NCBI GenBank assembly: GCA_023442905.1 | Contig: JAEZWY010000204.1 | Span: forward strand, 1-15,625 | Source of the DNA: Bacillota bacterium | Lineage (GTDB): Bacteria; Bacillota; Bacilli; Lactobacillales; Aerococcaceae | Direction: 5' to 3' | Length of the DNA stretch: 15,625 nt | In this document: positions 6,406 to 12,635 of the stretch, one piece after another | Position numbering within the stretch: the stretch's first letter is position 1 | How the letters are laid out: each line of letters starts with the position of its first letter | The notes under the pieces: generated by a model | Told to the model about the DNA's origin: nothing | Database searches by the model: none | What the model saw: the letters and a program-made list of their open reading frames with translations, nothing else | Made by a program: the position numbers and the translations under genes

Positions 6406-6505
6406 TAGTTTCCTATAAATTAAATACTAATACAGGTGACAAAAAAATATTACAATGATTGTCGGGAATTTTTATGTTATTCACTGTTATAACAATATAA
6501 AAGAA

Positions 6506-6628
6506 ATGAAAAAGAAAAAATTATTATGGATATGTTTGGTATTTTTATTGATAATTGGTGGAATTGAAATACTTACTACATGTAGATTAGAAATAAATCA
6601 GTTTAAACATTTGCTAGTTAATTTTTAA
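6506..6628 (+). CDS. Possible 40-aa hydrophobic peptide or gene remnant
   Basis: ATG at 6506 opens a 40-codon frame: MKKKKLLWICLVFLLIIGGI, then EILTTC and a polar end, with TAA at 6626-6628. The N-terminus looks like a signal or membrane segment with four lysines. No good ribosome site is visible, with only AAAAG just before the ATG. It sits next to an ABC-permease-like fragment in another frame, so it may be the leftover start of a broken gene rather than a functional peptide. Low certainty. Confidence 0.35.
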   Translation: MKKKKLLWICLVFLLIIGGIEILTTCRLEINQFKHLLVNF

Positions 6629-6900
6629 GAATACTAGCCCAAATCATTCTATCGATACCTTTATATCTCGGAATGATTGAAATTGGCTATTGCTTACTGA
6701 TTTTTACCAAAAAAACAAGTATCACTATTGTTGCCTATATTGTTGGAATGCTGTTTATTCCATCCTTTACTCACCAAATTCATCAATTTTTCCCAAGAGC
6801 AGAATTGTTGAAGTTGTGTGATCCGTTATATGCATTTTTGATGCTTTCACGATTTTGGGAATTTCCCGCTGGTTATGTAGGAATGGTTTTACTGGTATAG
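6622..6900 (+). pseudogene. Fragment of a multi-pass membrane protein, ABC-2 permease-like
   Basis: An open stretch after TAA at 6619-6621 reads FLRILAQIILSIPLYLGMIE, then GYCLLIFTKKTSITIVAYIVGMLFIPSF and a further hydrophobic part ending GYVGMVLLV at TAG 6898-6900. The pattern (transmembrane helices with internal ATP-transporter-permease flavour, no natural start, no ribosome site before ATG 6673) suits the middle of an ABC-2 type exporter permease. Both ends are missing and no ATPase gene is near. It is best read as decayed cargo at the left edge of the beta-glucoside operon insertion. The family call is tentative; the fragment nature is better supported. Confidence 0.5.
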
Positions 6901-6912
6901 TTAATATTAGAT

Positions 6913-6935
6913 ATACTTATTTTAGCAGTAAGTAT
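6913..6935. repeat. Short inverted repeat upstream of the beta-glucoside operon
   Basis: ATACTTA (6913-6919) mirrors TAAGTAT (6929-6935). AGATATAC also occurs twice nearby (6909-6916 and 6940-6947). Apart from these repeats nothing was recognised between the permease fragment and the operon promoter at 7020. Confidence 0.3.
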
Positions 6936-7019
6936 ACGCAGATATACCCTAGTTGATGTGATCTAACTGTTATATTACCCTATACGGTCAAACGAAAAGA
7001 TAAAAAATTAAATTCCCTG

Positions 7020-7048
7020 TTGATTGCGCTATCATAATGTGCTATTAT
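7020..7048 (+). promoter_or_regulatory. Promoter of the beta-glucoside operon
   Basis: -35 TTGATT (7020-7025), a 17-bp spacer, then -10 TATTAT (7043-7048). The start point would fall near 7055, about 20 nt before the antiterminator site. The -35 is overlapped by a cre-like sequence. Confidence 0.78.
7021..7034 (+). promoter_or_regulatory. cre-like CcpA site over the -35 region
   Basis: TGATTGCGCTATCA fits the catabolite-response consensus TGWNANCGNTNWCA with one mismatch and is nearly palindromic. Overlap with the -35 implies carbon catabolite repression of the operon by CcpA, as expected for a beta-glucoside system. Confidence 0.73.
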
Positions 7049-7061
7049 TGGATTACAGCAA

Positions 7062-7073
7062 AATAACGTTATT
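7062..7073. repeat. 12-bp perfect palindrome in the operon leader
   Basis: AATAACGTTATT lies between the predicted transcription start and the antiterminator site. It could be a protein site or a short 5' mRNA hairpin; no known factor is suggested. Confidence 0.45.
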
Positions 7074-7102
7074 GGCATGTTACTGATTATGCAGGCAAGA
7101 CC
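7074..7102 (+). promoter_or_regulatory. Ribonucleic antiterminator (RAT), target of LicT
   Basis: The 29-nt site begins GGCATGTTACTG and ends GCAGGCAAGACC, closely matching the BglG/LicT-family RAT pattern (GGATTGTTACTG ... GCAGGCAAAACC). Its last six bases overlap the left arm of the terminator that follows, so folding one excludes the other. Confidence 0.9.
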
Positions 7103-7157
7103 AAGACAAACTAACACTTCAATGTTGATTGGGGCGTGGTTTGACTTGGTCTTTTTT
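7097..7157 (+). terminator. Leader attenuator terminator of the beta-glucoside operon
   Basis: AAGACCAAGACAAAC (7097-7111) pairs with 7139-7153 with one A-A mismatch. Six T (7152-7157) follow, 22 nt before the permease ATG. When LicT stabilises the RAT this hairpin cannot form and transcription proceeds. Confidence 0.92.
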
Positions 7158-7179
7158 ACTGCTTTAAGGAGAGAGAATA

Positions 7180-9003
7180 ATGGATTACAGAGAAGTAGGA
7201 AGAAATGTATTGCAACAGGTTGGGGGAAAAGAAAATGTGGTCAGCTTAACCCATTGTGCCACCAGACTGCGTTTTGAACTCAAAGATAAAAGGAAAGCCG
7301 ATACGAAAGCCTTAGAAAAAACACTTGGTGTAATTAGTGTGGTGGATAGCGGTGGACAATACCAAGTGGTGATTGGCAATGAAGTCCAAACAGCCTTCAA
7401 GGAAATTCAAAAGGAAGTGGGAACTTCAATTAAAAAGGGCCCCTCTTCAGACAATCAAGAAAGTATTATTTCAAGATTGATTAGTGTCATTTCTACCACC
7501 TTTACACCGATGATTCCAGCTATAACAGGTGCCGGGATGGTAAAAGCCATTTTGGCCGTCTTGACTTTGACTGGTGTACTATCAGACAGTAGTCAAACTT
7601 ACATCATTTTGAATACTATTGCTGATGCAGCCTTTTATTTTATGCCAGTACTATTAGCCTATGGGGCAGCCATAAAGTTTGATGTCAACCCAATTTTGGC
7701 GATTACTGTTGCTGGCATTTTGCTTCATCCAAATATTTCACAGCTTTTTTCTACTGGCGATGCCGTTTCTTTTCTAGGAATTCCGGTATTAGCTGCAGAT
7801 TATGCGGGATCAGTTTTACCGATTATCTTTACTGTTTGGATCATGTCCTATGTAGAGCCCTTTGCGGATCGAATTTCGCCTTCGTTTATTAAATTCTTTA
7901 CTAAGCCGATGCTGGTATTTTTAATTATGGGGCCTTTAGCGTTGGTTGTCATTGGACCGTTTGGAACGTTGCTGAACGATCTTATAGCAATGGGGGCTGA
8001 ATGGATTAACGGCAAAGCAGCTTGGTTAATTCCATTTTTGATGGGTGGTTTGCAGCCATTTTTGGTGGTTACGGGTACAGCTTGGGCAATGACGCCAATC
8101 GCTACTATGCAATTGAGCAGTACGGGTTCTGAAATGATCAATGGGCCAGGAATGCTGGCTTCTAATATTGCTCAATCAGGTGCTACCTTTGCTGTAGCCG
8201 CGAAAACTAAAAACAAAGAGTTGAAGCAGCTAGCTGTGTCCACTGGGATCACTGCTTTAATGGGAATTACTGAGCCTTCACTCTATGGAGTAACCTTGAA
8301 GCTGAAAAAACCATTAGTTGCTTCCATGATTGGTGGTGCAATTGCTGGTTTGTATGCTGGCTTGAGCGGTTTAGTCAGATATGCCTTTGTTTCCCCTGGC
8401 TTAGCAGCCTTACCAGCCTTTATTGGAGAAAATCCAATGAATATTGTTCACGCAATTATTACGTGTGTAATCGCCTTTGTTGCAACCTTTATCATTGCTT
8501 ATCTAATTGGATTTGACGATACTTCTGATGAATCAGAGCAAACGGCAATAGCCGAAGCAGTCATTGTTGAAAATCCGGTAAAAGGAACCGTGTGTCCTAT
8601 TTCTGAAGTGAACGATGCTGTCTTTTCTAAGGGACTATTGGGAAAGGGCGTAGCCATTCATCCAGAAGAAAACAGCATTTATTCACCTGTTGAGGGAGAA
8701 GTCATTACTATTTTAGAATCTAAACATGCGATTGGTCTACGTTCTAAAGAAGGTATTGAATTATTGATCCATGTGGGGATCGACACCGTGAATTTAAAAG
8801 GGGAACCCTTTGAAGTATTTGTAAAAGCAGGAGATCAGGTGTCAGCAGGACAATTATTAATCAACGCCGATTTCGCTGCCATTAGAAACGCTGGCTACGA
8901 TGATACAGTGATTGTGGTAGTGACCAACAGTGAAAATTACGCAGGAATTAGTGAAGCAAGCGGAAGCTTAAAGGAACACGAACCATTGATGCAAATTAGT
9001 TAA
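7180..9003 (+). CDS. bglP: Beta-glucoside PTS transporter, EIIBCA
   Basis: The 607-residue protein has the full B-C-A order. EIIB (about 1-80) carries the phosphorylated Cys26 in LTHCATRLRF. EIIC (about 100-445) has the membrane helices and the GITEPSLYG motif at 362-370. EIIA (about 470-607) has His516 (SKHAIGL) and the phosphorylated His531 (HVGIDTV). It imports aryl-beta-glucosides or cellobiose-type sugars and delivers them as 6-phosphates, using HPr. ATG 7180 follows AAGGAGAGAG. Length and motifs are those of intact BglP/BglF proteins. It is controlled by the leader attenuator and cre site, and is followed after 13 bp by the 6-phospho-beta-glucosidase. The exact sugar cannot be fixed from sequence. 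Confidence 0.96.
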   Translation: MDYREVGRNVLQQVGGKENVVSLTHCATRLRFELKDKRKADTKALEKTLGVISVVDSGGQYQVVIGNEVQTAFKEIQKEVGTSIKKGPSSDNQESIISRLISVISTTFTPMIPAITGAGMVKAILAVLTLTGVLSDSSQTYIILNTIADAAFYFMPVLLAYGAAIKFDVNPILAITVAGILLHPNISQLFSTGDAVSFLGIPVLAADYAGSVLPIIFTVWIMSYVEPFADRISPSFIKFFTKPMLVFLIMGPLALVVIGPFGTLLNDLIAMGAEWINGKAAWLIPFLMGGLQPFLVVTGTAWAMTPIATMQLSSTGSEMINGPGMLASNIAQSGATFAVAAKTKNKELKQLAVSTGITALMGITEPSLYGVTLKLKKPLVASMIGGAIAGLYAGLSGLVRYAFVSPGLAALPAFIGENPMNIVHAIITCVIAFVATFIIAYLIGFDDTSDESEQTAIAEAVIVENPVKGTVCPISEVNDAVFSKGLLGKGVAIHPEENSIYSPVEGEVITILESKHAIGLRSKEGIELLIHVGIDTVNLKGEPFEVFVKAGDQVSAGQLLINADFAAIRNAGYDDTVIVVVTNSENYAGISEASGSLKEHEPLMQIS

Positions 9004-9016
9004 GGAGAGGATTTTT

Positions 9017-10426
9017 GTGCAATACAAACAGCTTTCAGCATTTCCAGAGAAGTTTTTATGGGGTGCCTCCATTAGTGCCTACCAGGCAGAGGGTGCCTAT
9101 CAGGAGGATGGGAAACAACCGTCTATTATTGACAAGTATCAGCATACAGAAGGGGTAGCTAATTTTGAAGTTGCCTCGGATTTTTACCATCACTATAAAG
9201 AAGATATACAGCTGTTTAAAGAATTAGGCTTAAAAGCTTTTCGCTTTTCCATCGCTTGGACGCGAATTATGGATATTGAAAATAATAAAACCAATCAAAA
9301 GGGAATTTCTTTTTATCATCAAGTAATTGATGAATGCCTGAATCAGGGAATCGAACCGATTGTCACCATGTACCATTTCGATTTACCTTATTTTCTAGAG
9401 GAGCAGGGCGGTTGGTTAAATCGAGCAACTATCGATTATTTTGTGGACTATGTACAGGTATTGCTTACTGAGTATGGTGACAAGGTGAACTATTGGCTGA
9501 CAATTAATGAGCAAAACACGATGATCCTTCATCCTGGAGCGATTGGTTTGCCACCAAGTGGAGAGCTGCCTTCAAAAAAAGAACTCTTTCAAATTAATCA
9601 CCATGTTTTATTAGCTCAAGCTAGAGTAATTCACTTGTATCATCAGTTGAATCTTAAAGGAAAAATCGGTCCAGCAATCAATTTAACGGCTATGTATCAA
9701 GCTACCTCCAGTCCAGAAGATGCAATTGCAGCCCATAATTGGGAAACATTGAGAGGCTGGTCTTTCTTAGATGTAGCAGTTCGGGGAAAATACAATTATT
9801 TGTTTGAAAACTATTTGAATGATCGTGGATTATATCCTAAAATTGAGGCAGAGGATCAGGCAATTTTATCCTCCGGTAAACCCGATTTTATTGCGATTAA
9901 TTATTATTCAACTGCCACCATCGCTGCCAGCAAAAATGACGGATCAGATGTTTCCGCTAGAGCGGGGGATCAACAGATCATGTTGGGAGAAGAAGGTGTC
10001 TACCGGGCAGCTGAAAATCCTTATGTAGATAAAACGCCATATGGCTGGGTAGTTGACCCTACTGGACTACGATTAACATTGAGGAAATTGTACGATCGCT
10101 ATGATTTACCTATTTTAATTACTGAAAATGGCTATGGGGCACCCGACATAGTTGAGGAAGATAGACGAATTAATGACCAGGATCGAATTGATTATCTAGC
10201 CAAACATATTCTGGCTATTCAAGCAGCTTTAACAGATGGTGTAGATGTTTTTGGTTATTTACCTTGGTCAGCGATTGATGTTGTTAGTACCCATCAAGGC
10301 TTCAATAAGCGTTATGGTTTTATATATGTTGACCGAACCGATGAGAATCTTAAAGAATTAAAACGAATAAAAAAAGAAAGCTTCTTTTGGTATCAAAAAG
10401 TAATCGCAAGAAATGGCTTAGCTTAG
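9017..10426 (+). CDS. bglA: 6-phospho-beta-glucosidase, glycoside hydrolase family 1
   Basis: The 469-residue GH1 enzyme hydrolyses the 6-phosphorylated sugar delivered by the PTS in the cytosol. The N-terminal FLWGASISAYQAEGAY is the family signature. The acid/base Glu165 lies in LTINEQNT (Gln where many members have Pro), and the nucleophile Glu370 in ILITENGYG. The C-terminal region STHQGFNKRYGFIYVD supplies Ser424, Lys431 and Tyr433, the phosphate-binding trio typical of 6-phospho-glycosidases. The start is GTG at 9017 with AAGGAGAGG upstream. It is translated 13 bp after the permease gene and 17 bp before licT, in one operon. Confidence 0.96.
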   Translation: MQYKQLSAFPEKFLWGASISAYQAEGAYQEDGKQPSIIDKYQHTEGVANFEVASDFYHHYKEDIQLFKELGLKAFRFSIAWTRIMDIENNKTNQKGISFYHQVIDECLNQGIEPIVTMYHFDLPYFLEEQGGWLNRATIDYFVDYVQVLLTEYGDKVNYWLTINEQNTMILHPGAIGLPPSGELPSKKELFQINHHVLLAQARVIHLYHQLNLKGKIGPAINLTAMYQATSSPEDAIAAHNWETLRGWSFLDVAVRGKYNYLFENYLNDRGLYPKIEAEDQAILSSGKPDFIAINYYSTATIAASKNDGSDVSARAGDQQIMLGEEGVYRAAENPYVDKTPYGWVVDPTGLRLTLRKLYDRYDLPILITENGYGAPDIVEEDRRINDQDRIDYLAKHILAIQAALTDGVDVFGYLPWSAIDVVSTHQGFNKRYGFIYVDRTDENLKELKRIKKESFFWYQKVIARNGLA

Positions 10427-10443
10427 AGAGAACGGTGAATCTA

Positions 10444-11280
10444 ATGAGAGTAATTAAAACGTTAAACAACAGTTTAATTCTTTGCTTAGATAAGCAAGGC
10501 AAAGAAGTAATTTTGATGGGGAAAGGGATTGGATTTCAACTAAAGAAAGGCGATTTGGTTCCGGCTGACAAAATCCAAAAAGTATTTAAATTAGATTCAC
10601 TTTCTGATGCTCTAAAAAAGGATTACATTAAACTGTTTGAGGCTGCTCCGGATGATCTAATTATTTGCGTCAAGCGAATTATCGATTATGCCAACGCCAA
10701 GTTTGACTTTAAGCTGAATAAAAGTCTATTTTTTACCTTGGTTGATCACTTGAAGCATGCCATTGAACGCAGTCAAAAAGGCATTGTTTTTCAAAATCGC
10801 CTGCTGATTGAAATTCAAAAGTATTACCCAAAAGAATTTGAGATCGGCTGCTATGCTATCCAATTGATCAACAAAAAAATGAATGTTCAGTTGCCAGAAG
10901 AGGAGGCTGGAAACATTGCGTTTCACATTGTAAATGCCCAAAGTGAACAAGCAAATATGGAAGAAACCATGCTCTCGGTAAGAGCACTAAAGGATATCTT
11001 GGCTATGCTAGGATATCTGTTTCCCGAAAAAAAGGTTGATAAAGATTCGATGCTTTACTTAAGATTTGTGACGCATTTACAGTTTTTTATTGCCCGAATG
11101 ATTAAGAAGGAAGAGTTGCCGGAGAAGGATGATTTTTTGCTGGCTTCAGTGAAGCAGCGTTTTCCGAAAGAGTATCGGGCGGCCTTGAAAATCAAGGAGT
11201 ACGTTCAAGAAGAGATGGGTGCCTCAGCAAATCAGGACGAACTGCTTTATCTAACACTGCATATTTCAAGGGTGTACTGA
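10444..11280 (+). CDS. licT: LicT/BglG-family transcription antiterminator
   Basis: This 278-residue protein has an RNA-binding CAT domain (about 1-55, MRVIKTLNNSLILCLDKQGKEVILMGKGIGF) and two PTS regulation domains. The four regulatory histidines are in place: His102 (VDHLKHA) and His161 (IAFHIVN) in PRD1, His211 (VTHLQFF) and His273 (LTLHISR) in PRD2, nearly the spacing of B. subtilis LicT. Without sugar the PTS permease phosphorylates PRD1 and inactivates it; with sugar it binds the RAT at 7074-7102. The ATG at 10444 has only a modest GGTG site. An earlier frame opening at 10387 lies inside bglA and is rejected. The gene is last in the operon it controls, so it depends on read-through of its own attenuator; in many Firmicutes licT or bglG is first. 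Confidence 0.94.
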   Translation: MRVIKTLNNSLILCLDKQGKEVILMGKGIGFQLKKGDLVPADKIQKVFKLDSLSDALKKDYIKLFEAAPDDLIICVKRIIDYANAKFDFKLNKSLFFTLVDHLKHAIERSQKGIVFQNRLLIEIQKYYPKEFEIGCYAIQLINKKMNVQLPEEEAGNIAFHIVNAQSEQANMEETMLSVRALKDILAMLGYLFPEKKVDKDSMLYLRFVTHLQFFIARMIKKEELPEKDDFLLASVKQRFPKEYRAALKIKEYVQEEMGASANQDELLYLTLHISRVY

Positions 11281-11314
11281 ATGAAGAAAATATCGGCTGC
11301 ACAATATATAAAGA

Positions 11315-12127
11315 CTTGTTGGTTGTGCTAAGGCTCCTGATTCCTTGGAAAATTCTTCTAACAGTGCGGAGGTGAATGTTTCGACCTCTACCAGTGAAGT
11401 GGTAAAGTGTTCACAAGAAACTACTAGCTTGCCAGAAGAGCTACTTGGAGATTGGCAGATTAATAATAAGGATGCTGGTATAGAGATATCAGACAGTAAA
11501 GCTGTATTCCGTATAGGAAGGTCTCAAGTAGAGTCAAAGGATTATTATGTAGATGTAAACAACAAAATGCTTTTACATGTCTATTTTTCTTTTGAGTATG
11601 ATAGTGTGAAATACATTGAAGTCTCTATTGAAAGAACTGGTTATAGTGAATTTATTAGTAAAAGCGTGGGAATTTTAACTATGCACACTAAAGATGGACA
11701 ATATATAAGTTTGGGTGTGAAGAGAGTTTCCGGTGAGAATAATGAGACAGAAGCAGTTACGGAGCAGACGATGGATGAAAGAATCGATTCATCTAAGAGT
11801 AATGAGACAGAAGTAGATACTGGGAAGACGATAGATGAAAGAATTGATTCATTCATCGAAACATACACAGCTATACCACCTACTTGGAAGCTTGTAAATG
11901 AAGATAAAGGAATCACGATAAATACTGATACAGAGATTTCTACAGATGCTCAATCTTTATCAGATTTATTAGCTAATCTAACAGGTATCAGTAATGCAGT
12001 GACAGAGCAAGTTGGTAAAGACATTCCACTTCGGTTACTTGAAAATGGGAAAAAAGATTATTCTGTGGTATTTAAGAACGGACAGGTAACTGATTACAAC
12101 GAAGTATTTAAAAAAGTTATTGAATAA
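11315..12127 (+). pseudogene. N-terminally damaged lipoprotein gene, function unknown
   Basis: The frame reads LVGCAKAPDSLENSSNSAEV from 11315, a clear lipobox (LVGC), but an in-frame TAA at 11309-11311 cuts off the rest of the signal peptide. A separate frame from ATG 11281 gives MKKISAAQYIK, a plausible signal start, in another phase and without a hydrophobic core, so a frameshift plus deletion or a recombination junction is likely. After the lipobox come a Ser/Thr-rich linker, a beta-rich domain (PEELLGDWQINNKDAGIEI and on), a duplicated segment and a C-terminal domain ending YNEVFKKVIE. TTG 11345 could in theory start a cytosolic form, but its ribosome site is weak. The export-dependent form looks inactive. 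It directly follows licT and ends before a strong terminator; I do not recognise the family. Confidence 0.66.
11739..11858 (+). repeat. 60-bp in-frame tandem duplication in the lipoprotein gene
   Basis: Two 60-bp units (11739-11798 and 11799-11858) encode NETEAVTEQTMDERIDS and NETEVDTGKTIDERIDS. The DNA differs at several sites, so it is not a very recent copy. It lengthens the linker between the two domains by 20 residues. Confidence 0.85.
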
Positions 12128-12190
12128 TGATTCTTCCATCTTTTTCATTTATTTACCCTACCCCGTTGTTATATGACCGTACTTATACAT

Positions 12191-12230
12191 CTCCAGTAGC
12201 TTAGGATAAGCTACTGGGGGTATTTTTTTT
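12191..12230 (+). terminator. Strong rho-independent terminator near the island's right end
   Basis: CCAGTAGCTT (12193-12202) pairs perfectly with AAGCTACTGG (12208-12217) around a short loop, with TATTTTTTTT (12221-12230) after it. It closes the licT/lipoprotein transcript. Confidence 0.92.
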
Positions 12231-12266
12231 CGGATTTGGAGCCCGACTATATTTATTTGTATCTGA

Positions 12267-12289
12267 AATGAAACGGAGATAGTTTCATT
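12267..12289. repeat. 8-bp perfect inverted repeat abutting the right attachment site
   Basis: AATGAAAC (12267-12274) mirrors GTTTCATT (12282-12289) around a 7-nt centre, and ends directly beside the attR copy at 12290. It is a plausible integrase or excisionase binding site; no direct evidence. Confidence 0.5.
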
Positions 12290-12314
12290 AAACGTTGATA
12301 TATAAGTGTTTTAG
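12290..12314. repeat. Candidate attR (right attachment site)
   Basis: This 25-nt copy has the identical core TTGATATATAAG at 12295-12306, flanked by AAACG and TGTTTTAG. It matches the left copy at 22 of 25 positions; the differences lie outside the core. It separates the last island terminator from the promoter region of hsdM. Confidence 0.62.
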
Positions 12315-12635
12315 ACTGTTTCAGGTAGTGATTTTAGTGAAAAAATTTTTAAGAAATTTGTATATTTTATACTACTAGACAGTACTGTTTTTTTATGAAA
12401 AAATCATATGTAATTGTTTCATATGTATCTGAAATGGTTCTAAAGATAACTATGTAGAAATATAAAAAATAAGTTAACGATCAGTCTAAGTTATATCAAA
12501 CAACGTTAGACTCCTTTCGCGTAGTTTATTAGCAAGAATAAGTTTCTTTCTTTTTTTTTTGCTTTTTATAAAAGGGGGTATGCTAAAATAAGAGGGTATA
12601 TAGCAACTTTAAATAAGAGATAGGAGTGTATCTTT
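12315..12635 (+). promoter_or_regulatory. AT-rich upstream region of hsdM with probable promoter
   Basis: The region holds no gene. Near its end is an extended -10, TGCTAAAAT (12581-12589), with a T-rich upstream tract (12549-12567) and only a weak -35 such as TTGCTT at 12559-12564. Further upstream, TCATATGTA is repeated at 12404-12412 and 12419-12427, and AGTCTAA (12483-12489) mirrors TTAGACT (12506-12512). Any control of the restriction locus would act here, but no known operator was recognised. Confidence 0.5.

Larger units (their letters stand above)
225..12306. mobile_element. Putative integrative island (satellite/PICI-like core with sugar-operon cargo)
   Basis: Seen: a tyrosine integrase gene ends 60 bp from the left repeat. 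A 12-bp identical core recurs at 12295-12306 within a 25-nt repeat (220-244 and 12290-12314, three mismatches). Between them are integrase, repressor, excisionase-like HTH, primase, a second XRE pair, small membrane proteins, a beta-glucoside operon and a broken lipoprotein gene. Known: tyrosine-recombinase elements leave short identical cores flanked by imperfect inverted core-binding sites, and PICI-type satellites carry int and a repressor opposite xis and a primase/rep gene. Inferred: one element spans the whole interval. No capsid, terminase, relaxase or coupling-protein gene is visible, so mobility would need a helper or has been lost. The right border is less certain than the left. Confidence 0.68.
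12258..12436. repeat. 13-bp direct repeat straddling the right attachment site
   Basis: TGTATCTGAAATG occurs at 12258-12270 (island side) and 12424-12436 (chromosome side). A looser relative, TGTATACTAGAAATG, lies at 260-274 beside the left end. These could be recombination-protein sites or chance in AT-rich DNA. Confidence 0.4.

Noticed and set aside
7077..7277. 66-codon frame overlapping the RAT, terminator and start of the EIIBCA gene
   Set aside because: It runs through structured leader RNA and overlaps bglP in another frame; there is no ribosome site and no protein-like composition.
7848..8141. Reverse-strand 97-codon frame inside the EIIC region
   Set aside because: It is a mirror of a well-supported membrane-domain coding sequence, with no ribosome site or recognisable domain.
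225..12306. A complete prophage or conjugative element
   Set aside because: No capsid, portal, terminase, tail, lysis, relaxase, coupling protein or type IV secretion gene was seen; at most a satellite-like or remnant island.
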